Positions 44,728 through 52,466 of a stretch of 64,000 bases of DNA are shown here, piece after piece; position 1 is the stretch's first letter, and every line of letters begins with the position of its first letter. The notes under the pieces were generated by a model. It was not told where the DNA came from, made no database searches, and worked only from the letters and a program-made list of their open reading frames with translations. The stretch spans positions 1 through 64,000 of the forward strand of contig JANYJY010000059.1 of NCBI GenBank assembly GCA_025358295.1. Direction: 5' to 3'. The DNA is from Gammaproteobacteria bacterium (GTDB taxonomy: Bacteria > Pseudomonadota > Gammaproteobacteria > Steroidobacterales > Steroidobacteraceae). A program made the position numbers and the translations under genes.

Positions 44728-45891
44728 TTACACCCTCGTATCCAAAGTGAGGAGCGCCTGAGCTAGATCGGCAATCAAGTCCGCGGGCTCTTCCAGTCCC
44801 ACGTTGAGCCGCAGGAGCCGGCCGCCATAATCCACTCCCGGGCGGTCGAGATTAGGGTAGAGAATGGCGAGGCTGGTGACGCCTCCCCAACTGAAACCGA
44901 TCTTGAATAGTTTTAGCCGGTCGGCGCAACCGGCAACCTCGCCCGCGCTGAACCGCCCGTCGAATACGACGGAAAATATGCTCGCGGAGCCGGTGAAATC
45001 GCGGCGCCAATACTCATGGCCGGGACAGGATTCGAGGGCGGGGTGCAGCACGGTTTTAATTTCGGTTCGCTGCGCCAGCCACCGTGCCACCTCCAAAGTG
45101 GATCTCTCGAGCCGCTCCAAGCGTACACCCAAGGTCTGTAGGCCGCGCAGTGCCAAACTGCAATCGTCCGGGGACACAGCCATGCCGAGTTGCTTGTATA
45201 CCGGCCCGATGGCCTCGTAGCAGCGGGTGTCGGCGACGGATACTGAACCCAGCAGCAAATCGCTGTGGCCGCCCACGTACTTGGTCAACGCCTGCATGCT
45301 GACATCCACACCGTGCGCGAATGCATCGAAGAGAACTCCAGCGGAATACGTGTTGTCGAGCGCCACCGGCACCTTGCGGGCGTGGGCGGCGGCCACCATG
45401 GCCGGCACGTCCTGAATCTCCATGGTGACGGACCCGGGGCTTTCCACCCAGATCAAGGCGGTGTTCTCGCGAATCAAATCGGCAATTCCGGCGCCTATCA
45501 GCGGGTCATACGCTTGCACCGAGATCCCGAGGCGCTGCAACAGTCCGCAAGCCAATTCTTGATTCGGGCCATAGGCAGTGAACGGAACCAGTGCATGCGT
45601 GCCCGCTGCACAAAACGAAAGATAAATCAGTGAAATCGCCGACTGACCTCCCGGAACGATGAAGCTATGATGAGCGCCCTCGATTTCAGCGATGCGCGCA
45701 CCCAGTTCCAATACCGTCGGCGTGCCGTATAGGCCGTACGAATAGCCGTTCTCAGTCTGCCTCCAATCGTCGGATACGTCGGCCTGACGCGCGAATATCA
45801 CTGTCGATCCGCGATAGGTCGGCGTCGCCAGCGAGCGGAAATTCGCTGGCGCATGCGCGTTGGGATGAATGAGTTTGGAGCGCCAATGCAT
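44728..45891 (-). CDS. PLP-dependent cystathionine beta-lyase-like enzyme
   Basis: About 387-aa Cys/Met-metabolism PLP enzyme. TPTYRGSTVIF, YGTPTVLELGARIAEIEGA (aldolase-type fold), VESPGSVTMEIQDVP, VALDNTYSAGVLF and the Schiff-base Lys in QALTKYVGGHSDLLLG are typical of MetC-type beta-lyases; GGVTSLAILYP near the end fits too. Cleaves a C-S bond of cystathionine or another cysteine conjugate. ATG at 45891 is two bases after the MFS stop. In an operon with two transporters and an aldehyde dehydrogenase it more likely degrades an imported compound than serves methionine synthesis (inference). Confidence 0.88.
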   Translation of the reverse strand: MHWRSKLIHPNAHAPANFRSLATPTYRGSTVIFARQADVSDDWRQTENGYSYGLYGTPTVLELGARIAEIEGAHHSFIVPGGQSAISLIYLSFCAAGTHALVPFTAYGPNQELACGLLQRLGISVQAYDPLIGAGIADLIRENTALIWVESPGSVTMEIQDVPAMVAAAHARKVPVALDNTYSAGVLFDAFAHGVDVSMQALTKYVGGHSDLLLGSVSVADTRCYEAIGPVYKQLGMAVSPDDCSLALRGLQTLGVRLERLERSTLEVARWLAQRTEIKTVLHPALESCPGHEYWRRDFTGSASIFSVVFDGRFSAGEVAGCADRLKLFKIGFSWGGVTSLAILYPNLDRPGVDYGGRLLRLNVGLEEPADLIADLAQALLTLDTRV

Positions 45892-45893
45892 GC

Positions 45894-47480
45894 CTACGAT
45901 CCGGCGTCGGCGGCCGCCTCCAATTCGCGCAGGTCGCGGCCCCGGGTCTCGCGGCCGAATATCCAAATGAACCCCAGGGCGAGAATCGCCGGAATGGAGA
46001 TCAGCGCTGCGGCCAGTCCCAACGTGGGCACGAAGGCCAGCGCGCTCAGTCCCTGGGCAATCAATCCGCCGATCTTACTCCAGCCTGCCACCCAGCCGGT
46101 GGCTCTGCCGCGCACTCGAATCGGGTAGTTTTCCGCCGCATACGGCAGAAGAATCGAAACCATAGCGCTCGACCCGATGATCAGCAGGGTCAGCGGCACG
46201 ACGGGGTTCGATAGGATGGGCAACAGGCCGGTACCGCGCAGGAGGATCGCCAGCAATCCCAGCGAGGTAATTCCGATCGCCAACATCAGCGATGACTTGG
46301 TGCTCCAAGCCCCGTAGAGGTAGGCCGAGACGAGGATTGTGGGCGCCGCCAGCAATGTCGAGCGGGCAATCAGAGTGCTCGCCATACCGACGCTGTGGCC
46401 TTCAGCGACCAGCACGCTGGGCAACCAAAGCAACACGCCGAAGTTGACCAAACCCCAGACCAGAGCGGCGAGCGTGAGCGCCGCAATCGTGGCCAGTAGA
46501 TGCGGATCACGAAAGCCTGCATCGATTCCACGGACGGGTGTTGCGTCGGGGCCCGGCTCGCGCACCGATGCGATCACTGCACCGAAGCGGGCCAGTGTTG
46601 CGCGGGCCTCCTTCAGGCGCCCGATGTGCTGCAGAAAACGCGCCGATTCGGGAATGAAAGGACTGAGTGCAATCAGCAATAAGCCGGTGGGCAGATTGAG
46701 GAACCACATGATGCGCCAACCGAAATACGGCTGCAGCAGTGCCGACAGTGCACTGGCAGCGAAATAACCGCCGATGCTGCCGATACCGCCCACTAAAACG
46801 AGGCACCAGCCCCGGTGTCTCGTCGGCATGATTTCCGCGAGCAGCGCATAGGCGACCGGCAGCATGCCGCCGGCGGCTGCGCCCATCAGGAAACACATGG
46901 CGACATTCCACCAGAACGAGGGCATCGCGCCGCAGATCGACGTGCCGACAAACATCACCGATGACAGCAGTATCGAGGCGCGGCGGCCGTACAAGTCGGC
47001 CAGCGCACCCCATATGAAAGAGCCGGCGGCTGTACCAAACAGTGCCGACAGCGGCAACAACGCCACGGTTGCGCGATCCACCGCGTATTCCGAACGCATG
47101 CCGGGTGTGACGAACCCCAGACTGGCCGGCTTCATAATGTCGATGATCAGGGCTACGGCCAGCACGCCCATGAGTCTCCAATGCGCTGCGGTGAGCGGCG
47201 CATCCTCGGGTGGCGCAATCGCGTCAAACGCCTCGCTAGCGGGCCGTCGACGCGGCAGCAATCCGTATCCCGCCGCTACAATGCCGAGGACGATCAGCAG
47301 CATGCCGATCAGCATTCCGGCATCCATGGGCATGCCCGACATGTTGAAGCCGGTATTGCGTGCCATCCAAAACATCGGCAGGTGCAGAATCACACCGATC
47401 GTGACCACCGTCGAGCCGAGCCAAAATGCCAGGGCATTGCGCCTTTCGGAAAAATGGAACAATTGAGCCGCCTGGCTCAT
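45894..47480 (-). CDS. MFS transporter with extra N-terminal two-helix module
   Basis: 528 aa. The main body, from about residue 100, is a 12-helix MFS carrier of the aromatic-acid/metabolite type: motif A GALADLYGRRASIL, AEIMPTRHRGWCLVLVGG, FFGWRIMW-like FGWRIMWFLNLPTG and PESARFL after helix 6. Before it, residues 1-95 contain two additional membrane helices (LAFWLGSTVVTIGVILHLP and MLIGMLLIVLGIVAAGYG) and a charged linker, absent from ordinary MFS proteins of about 430 aa. ATG 47480 overlaps the NCS1 stop (ATGA). Substrate unknown. Confidence 0.87.
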   Translation of the reverse strand: MSQAAQLFHFSERRNALAFWLGSTVVTIGVILHLPMFWMARNTGFNMSGMPMDAGMLIGMLLIVLGIVAAGYGLLPRRRPASEAFDAIAPPEDAPLTAAHWRLMGVLAVALIIDIMKPASLGFVTPGMRSEYAVDRATVALLPLSALFGTAAGSFIWGALADLYGRRASILLSSVMFVGTSICGAMPSFWWNVAMCFLMGAAAGGMLPVAYALLAEIMPTRHRGWCLVLVGGIGSIGGYFAASALSALLQPYFGWRIMWFLNLPTGLLLIALSPFIPESARFLQHIGRLKEARATLARFGAVIASVREPGPDATPVRGIDAGFRDPHLLATIAALTLAALVWGLVNFGVLLWLPSVLVAEGHSVGMASTLIARSTLLAAPTILVSAYLYGAWSTKSSLMLAIGITSLGLLAILLRGTGLLPILSNPVVPLTLLIIGSSAMVSILLPYAAENYPIRVRGRATGWVAGWSKIGGLIAQGLSALAFVPTLGLAAALISIPAILALGFIWIFGRETRGRDLRELEAAADAGS

Positions 47481-48874
47481 GCCGGATATCCGCCGCGGCG
47501 GGCGCGTATAACGAGGCGGCTGCATAGAAAATAAACCAAGCCCGCTGCCGCTGCCGCGGGCAAAGAGGCCGTCACGTAGGGATAGAACTCGGCGGACGCG
47601 TACGTCAGCGGATTGAGCAAGACCGTGTAGGTGATGCAACCTGCCGCCAGCGCCAGCATCGCCGCCGGATTGATGCCGCGCCAGAAGTGATACGGCCGCC
47701 CCGGCGCATCCGCGTACACCGCACGGATGTCGATTTGGCCGCGGCGAAGAACGAAATAGTCGACGATCTGAATACCGCATAATGGCGCGAATGCCACGGC
47801 GATCAGCGTCAGAAAATTGCCGAATTTCGCAAAGAACAAATCCGGTATGAAAATCCCGACCAAGGCCACCGGCGCGATGGTGATCATCAGCAGCGTGGTC
47901 CATGTGCGCTTTTGCATGGACGCGAAATTGCGCAAGCCGATCGCCGACGCGTAGATACCGGCGGTCGTCGTGCCGAAATTTGCGGCGGTGACGAAGGTCA
48001 GTGAAACGATCGCGTAGGTAGGTCCGCCGACGATGCGCAGCCACTCCGTGGGGTCGGAGGATTTGAGAACCAGCGAGCCCGCCAGCCCGATGAGGCTCAA
48101 TATCGGAACGGGGGCCGCCATGCCGAGCATCACCGGCAGGACCACGGTTCTGCCGTTGGGCGCCATTCGAATCATCGCGCCGATATAGGGCCACCAGGAG
48201 AGGGTTGCACCGATGCCGAGTTCGACGCCCGTGGTGTAGTTCCATAAATGGCTGGGGTTCGCGCCGGCGGGTTGGGCTGCGAGGAGTTCCGGCCAGCGGC
48301 GCGAAACGAGCAGATACAGCATCCAAAGCCCGATGAATACATGCGCGACCAGGATGTTCGACACCATCGAGACGCCGGTCGCACCGCGACGCAGCGCCGT
48401 GAAGATGATGGCGCACGCGACCACCGTTAACAGGGGCACCAAAGCGACGTTATGCGGACCCAAGTCGAGGATGCCGAGCGCCACGGCCAGCTGCACCGCG
48501 GATTTTGCGAAGAATATGATCAGCAAGGAATTCCAGCCGATGATTGAAATGGCCTGAAGCGCCGCCGGCACGACCCACCCGCGAGCTCCGAATTGGGGTT
48601 TGGTGGCGGCAATGGAGTCGATGCCGAACCGAACACAAGTGGGCCCCGCGGCGAGAAGCACGAGAAGCATGCCGATCATGCAGCCGGCGCCCAGCGCGAA
48701 GCCGCCTTTGATGAATCCAAGGTAACTGCCGACCGATTCACCGATCAGATAGCACCAGGTGGCGGCCGCAGTCGTGGCGAGCGTCAGAGTCAGGCGTGCG
48801 GCACCCCAAGTGCGCTCTCGGGGGAGCAGCGGCCAGCCGCTCTCGTCGGCTTGCGGACTCGCGGCCGCCGTCAC
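47477..48874 (-). CDS. NCS1-type nucleobase/hydantoin:cation symporter
   Basis: About 465-aa inner-membrane permease, 12 helices, of the Mhp1/CodB/PucI family: ERTWGAARLTLTLATTAAATW at the N-terminus, GARGWVVPAALQAISIIGWNSL, and a C-terminal CGIQIVDYFVLRRGQIDIRAVYA (the family YxxxRRGxxD region). Substrates of relatives are cytosine, purines, allantoin, hydantoins or thiamine. I use the GTG at 48874, which overlaps the small upstream gene stop (GTGA); TTG 48883 and GTG 48880 are alternatives. Preceded by the 62-aa membrane gene and followed by the MFS gene with overlaps. Confidence 0.88.
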   Translation of the reverse strand: MTAAASPQADESGWPLLPRERTWGAARLTLTLATTAAATWCYLIGESVGSYLGFIKGGFALGAGCMIGMLLVLLAAGPTCVRFGIDSIAATKPQFGARGWVVPAALQAISIIGWNSLLIIFFAKSAVQLAVALGILDLGPHNVALVPLLTVVACAIIFTALRRGATGVSMVSNILVAHVFIGLWMLYLLVSRRWPELLAAQPAGANPSHLWNYTTGVELGIGATLSWWPYIGAMIRMAPNGRTVVLPVMLGMAAPVPILSLIGLAGSLVLKSSDPTEWLRIVGGPTYAIVSLTFVTAANFGTTTAGIYASAIGLRNFASMQKRTWTTLLMITIAPVALVGIFIPDLFFAKFGNFLTLIAVAFAPLCGIQIVDYFVLRRGQIDIRAVYADAPGRPYHFWRGINPAAMLALAAGCITYTVLLNPLTYASAEFYPYVTASLPAAAAAGLVYFLCSRLVIRARRGGYPA

Positions 48875-49059
48875 GTCCACCAACCGACGGCGAGCAAGGC
48901 CAGAGGTAAGGCGATCCCCAATAGAATCATCCAGAACCAGCTGGCTGAATCGAAGTCCGCGGGCGGTGCACCGGTTTCGAATGCCGCGATGCGCGATTCC
49001 AATTCCGCCGGCAGTGCCTGCGGGCGGGGCACCGAGTCGGAGCGATCCGAGTCAGTCAT
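48871..49059 (-). CDS. Small single-pass membrane protein (62 aa)
   Basis: Short gene missed by many pipelines. MTDSDRSDSVPRPQ is followed by a polar stretch (ELESRIAAFETGAPPADFD) and one C-terminal helix ending GWWT. It overlaps the aldehyde dehydrogenase stop (ATGACTGA) and the NCS1 start (GTGA), so it is translated in the operon. No known family recognised. Its placement directly before a permease suggests an accessory subunit. Confidence 0.7.
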   Translation of the reverse strand: MTDSDRSDSVPRPQALPAELESRIAAFETGAPPADFDSASWFWMILLGIALPLALLAVGWWT

Positions 49060-50569
49060 GAGCGGCGCCGCGGAAGGATTCCGCATCGGAATACGGGAAC
49101 CACCAGAAGTCATGCGCCTTGGCGCCGTAGTCGATCATCGATAGTTTCGTATGCCTGAATGTATCCAGACCTTCCGCGCCGAGTTGTCGGCCCATCCCGG
49201 ACTGCTTGCGTCCGCCGAAAGGCCCCGCATCGTTGTCGAGCAGCGGAGCGTTGATCCACACCATGCCGGCTTCGAGTTCGTTCACGGCCCGCATGGATTC
49301 CTCCAGGTTGGTCGTATACACGGTGGCGCCAAGCGCATAGCGCGAGCGGTTGGCCAGTGTCATCGCTTCGTCGAAGCTCTTGACCACGCTTACCGGCGCC
49401 ACCGGCCCGAATGTCTCATCGTTCATAATGGGCGCATCGGGTGAAATATCGCCGAGGACGGTCGGATCGACGAACCAACCCTTGGCAAGATTTGCGGGCC
49501 GGCCGCCGCCCGCCAAGACCTTTGCACCCTGCGAGGTCGCTTGATCGAGTATGCCTAAATAGCGGGTGAGTTCGCGTTTCGACGCGAGGGGTCCCATGTC
49601 GACTCGCTCCAGCCCGTTGCCGACGCGAATCTGCCGCGTGTAATGCACTAGCCTAGCAATGAATTCGTCATAGACCTTTTCATGCACGTAAAAACGTTCG
49701 GCGGCCGCGCAGACCTGGCCGCAATTCAGGAATGCACCGAAGGCGGCGCCCCGTGCCGCAATATCGACGGGCGCCGACGGCATAACGATGAAAGGATCGT
49801 TGCCCGAAGTCTCGATCAGGGTGCGCTTATAAAGCCGCCCGCAGGTCTGCGCGATGATGCGCCCGGTCTCGATCCCGCCGGTGAACGCGATCATGTGCGT
49901 GTCCGGATGCTCGACCAAGCGCTTGCCCACGCCGCCACCGCCGGTGAGGACCTGCACCAGCCCCGCCGGTAGCGAGTCGAATGCCTCGATGAATTGCAGG
50001 GTCGTGAGGCTGGTCAGTTCGGACGGCTTGATGATGACGGCATTGCCGCTCGCAATCGCCGCCGCCGCCTGCCAGCACAGCAGGCAGAGTGGGTAATTGA
50101 ACGGCAAAATGATCACCACCACGCCGAGAGGATCCTTGGTCGTGAAATGAAACTGGCCATCCACTGCCGATCCCAGCACCTTGCCGTTTTCGTGCCGCGC
50201 GATTTCGGCGTAGTAGTCGATGGCGCTTGCCGACCATGCCACCTCGTCGAAGGATTCCTTGTAGGGTTTGCCCATTTCGCGGGTGAGCATCTCCGCTACG
50301 AGCGGCCGGGCCGCCATGACCTGTCTGGATACGTCGTGCAGCAGTTCGGCCCGGCGATGAAAGTTGACTGAGTGCCAGCTGCGCTGCGCCGTGCTGGCTG
50401 CCGCAACGGCCGCATCGATCTCCGCAGGCGTAGCATCTGCGATTTGCCCCACGCGCTCCTCGGTTGCGGGGTCCATCACGTCGGTCGACGCACTTCCCGC
50501 CGCACGCACGAGCCGGCCGCCGATTCGCTGGTGACCACTTAGTTTTGAGAATGCCGCAATCGCGCTCAT
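49052..50569 (-). CDS. Aldehyde dehydrogenase family protein
   Basis: 505-aa NAD(P)-dependent aldehyde dehydrogenase. ILPFNYPLCLLCWQ and FTGGIETGR form the cofactor site; the catalytic Cys is in NCGQVCAAAERF; GGRKQSGMGRQLG near the end is the oligomer segment. The general-base region reads ETSGNDPF rather than the usual ELGGK(S/D)P: the Glu is kept but the glycine pair and lysine differ, a sign of a less-studied subgroup. ATG 50569; it is the first gene of the six-gene operon, so the promoter should lie in 50570-50638. Confidence 0.9.
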   Translation of the reverse strand: MSAIAAFSKLSGHQRIGGRLVRAAGSASTDVMDPATEERVGQIADATPAEIDAAVAAASTAQRSWHSVNFHRRAELLHDVSRQVMAARPLVAEMLTREMGKPYKESFDEVAWSASAIDYYAEIARHENGKVLGSAVDGQFHFTTKDPLGVVVIILPFNYPLCLLCWQAAAAIASGNAVIIKPSELTSLTTLQFIEAFDSLPAGLVQVLTGGGGVGKRLVEHPDTHMIAFTGGIETGRIIAQTCGRLYKRTLIETSGNDPFIVMPSAPVDIAARGAAFGAFLNCGQVCAAAERFYVHEKVYDEFIARLVHYTRQIRVGNGLERVDMGPLASKRELTRYLGILDQATSQGAKVLAGGGRPANLAKGWFVDPTVLGDISPDAPIMNDETFGPVAPVSVVKSFDEAMTLANRSRYALGATVYTTNLEESMRAVNELEAGMVWINAPLLDNDAGPFGGRKQSGMGRQLGAEGLDTFRHTKLSMIDYGAKAHDFWWFPYSDAESFRGAAHD

Positions 50570-50638
50570 GAACAACTCCGTCGAATATAGCCAGTCGAGA
50601 ATTTTAGTGTGAGGGAAGGGCGAGCGGTGCGCTTTAGG

Positions 50639-51049
50639 TCAAGCGGGACCGGGAAGCTTCTGGTATTTGAATGTGCCCATCGCCTTCGCAATGAGGCGTT
50701 CGTCCGTGTCGCGCACCTCGCCTTCGCAGAAGGCCATGGTGTTTGAGCGGTGAAATGCATGCGCCGACGCCAGCAGGCGCGTGCCGGCGTTGGCCGGCTG
50801 CAGGAAATTGGTTTTCATCTCCACTGTCACGCCGCCGCCCGCGGTGGGGTCGAGTGAGCGGCCTGCCACGGCCATGGCAACATCGAGCAGAGTCATCAAC
50901 ACGCCGCCATGAGCGACCGACCAGCTGTTCAAATGTCTTGGAGCAAGATTCAGCGCGATGACCGCCCGGCCGTTGTCGGCGCTGATGAATTCGATGCCGA
51001 GGTCCTTGATGAAAGGAATGTCGTTCCGAAATGCGATTGATTGGCTCAT
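50639..51049 (-). CDS. PaaI-type hotdog acyl-CoA thioesterase
   Basis: 136-aa hotdog-fold protein. PRHLNSWSVAHGGVLMTLLDVAMAVAG contains the HGG motif and the helix Asp of the PaaI/4HBT group; VTVEMKTNFLQPA is also typical. Hydrolyses short or aryl acyl-CoA. Same strand as and 69 bases upstream of the aldehyde dehydrogenase, and divergent from the KgtP-like transporter (92-base spacer). Confidence 0.85.
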   Translation of the reverse strand: MSQSIAFRNDIPFIKDLGIEFISADNGRAVIALNLAPRHLNSWSVAHGGVLMTLLDVAMAVAGRSLDPTAGGGVTVEMKTNFLQPANAGTRLLASAHAFHRSNTMAFCEGEVRDTDERLIAKAMGTFKYQKLPGPA

Positions 51050-51141
51050 GAGGTGTGAATTTATTCTACCCTAGCCCGGGAGAATTGCAGAGACGCGGCG
51101 CACCTCGACTTGACCAATTCACAAAGACGGCTACCTTTGCA

Positions 51142-52449
51142 ATGGTTAACGACTCGAGATGGATCTTGGCACACATTCCCACGGTTTCACGGATCAGCGC
51201 AGTATTTGCGGGCTCGGCGGGCAATCTGGTCGAATGGTTCGACTGGTATACCTACTCGGCTGCCGCGTTGTATTTCGCGCCGATTTTTTTCCCCAAAGGC
51301 GACCAGACGGCGCAGCTTCTACAGGCTGCGGCGATATTCGCCGTGGGTTTCTTTGCCCGACCGCTCGGCGCCTGGTTGATGGGACTGTACGCCGACCGGG
51401 CGGGCCGCAAGGCTGCGTTGACATTGTCGGTCAGCATGATGTGCGGGGGATCGCTCGTGATTGCCGTGACGCCCGGAGCGGCCACGATCGGCCTCGGTGC
51501 GCCGGTCATTTTGCTTCTGGCACGGATATTTCAGGGCTTGTCCCTGGGCGGTGAATACGGCGCCAGCGCGACTTACATCAGCGAAGTGGCGGGACGCAAG
51601 TACCGAGGTTTCTGGTCCAGCTTCCACTACGTGACGTTGATCGGCGGTCAGCTCACGGCATTGGGCGTGCTGATCATTCTGCAACATTTCCTGTCGAAGG
51701 CCGACATGGCTGTCTGGGGATGGCGGATTCCTTTCGTGATCGGGGCCGGTCTGGCCTTCGTGGCCTTCTGGCTGCGGCGACGAATGCAGGAGTCCGAGTC
51801 GTTCGTGCGTGCCGCTGCGGCCGGAACCGGGGGAGCGGGCATGGCGCAACTTTTTGCCAAGCATCCGCGAGCGGCATTCACCGTTCTTGGGATGACGGCA
51901 GGCGGTTCGATGATCTTCTATGTCTATACCACGTACATGCAGAAGTTCTTGGCAAATTCTGCGGGATTCACCAAGGACCAGGCGTCTGAGATTAGTGCTG
52001 TCAGCCTGATTGCTTTCATGACCGTGCAACCACTATTCGGCTGGCTTTCCGACCGGGTCGGCCGCAAGCCCCTGTTGCTAATGGCGTTCGGCGGGGGGGC
52101 GCTGATTACCTGGCCCGTGATGACGGGCGTCGCGGCGGCGCACTCGCCCTGGGTTGCGTTCGGTCTGATCCTGGCCGCGATGATGATTCAGTCCGGCTAT
52201 ACCTCGATCAGCGGAGTCGTAAAAGCCGAGCTCTTTCCCACCGCCATTCGATCTCTCGGCGTCGCAGTGCCCTATGCACTGGCCAACGCAGTTTTCGGCG
52301 GCACGGCCGAATACATCGCACTATGGTTCAAATCAGCCGGCTCGGAGAGCGGATTTTATGTATATGCCTCGGTGCTGTCGGGGATCAGTTTCCTGACGGC
52401 ACTGACCATGAAGGAGACCCGCATACACAGCCGCATTCTGGAAGATTGA
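51142..52449 (+). CDS. MHS-family MFS dicarboxylate transporter, KgtP-like
   Basis: 435-aa proton symporter, close in length to E. coli KgtP (432). GSAGNLVEWFDWYTYSAAALYFAP, FFARPLGAWLMGLYADRAGRKAAL and RIFQGLSLGGEYGASATYISE (short segments in order) are the metabolite:H+ symporter signatures. Relatives import 2-oxoglutarate, shikimate or citrate. ATG 51142 gives the normal N-terminus; a longer frame to 51055 adds 29 residues. The MatB-like gene begins 17 bases after its stop, so its cargo may be malonate or a related diacid. Confidence 0.88.
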   Translation: MVNDSRWILAHIPTVSRISAVFAGSAGNLVEWFDWYTYSAAALYFAPIFFPKGDQTAQLLQAAAIFAVGFFARPLGAWLMGLYADRAGRKAALTLSVSMMCGGSLVIAVTPGAATIGLGAPVILLLARIFQGLSLGGEYGASATYISEVAGRKYRGFWSSFHYVTLIGGQLTALGVLIILQHFLSKADMAVWGWRIPFVIGAGLAFVAFWLRRRMQESESFVRAAAAGTGGAGMAQLFAKHPRAAFTVLGMTAGGSMIFYVYTTYMQKFLANSAGFTKDQASEISAVSLIAFMTVQPLFGWLSDRVGRKPLLLMAFGGGALITWPVMTGVAAAHSPWVAFGLILAAMMIQSGYTSISGVVKAELFPTAIRSLGVAVPYALANAVFGGTAEYIALWFKSAGSESGFYVYASVLSGISFLTALTMKETRIHSRILED

Positions 52450-52466
52450 TTCGGCATACTGTCATC

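Noticed and set aside
47481-48416. Long N-terminal extension of the MFS reading frame
   Set aside because: It is a shadow of the NCS1 gene; the true start overlaps that gene's stop as ATGA.
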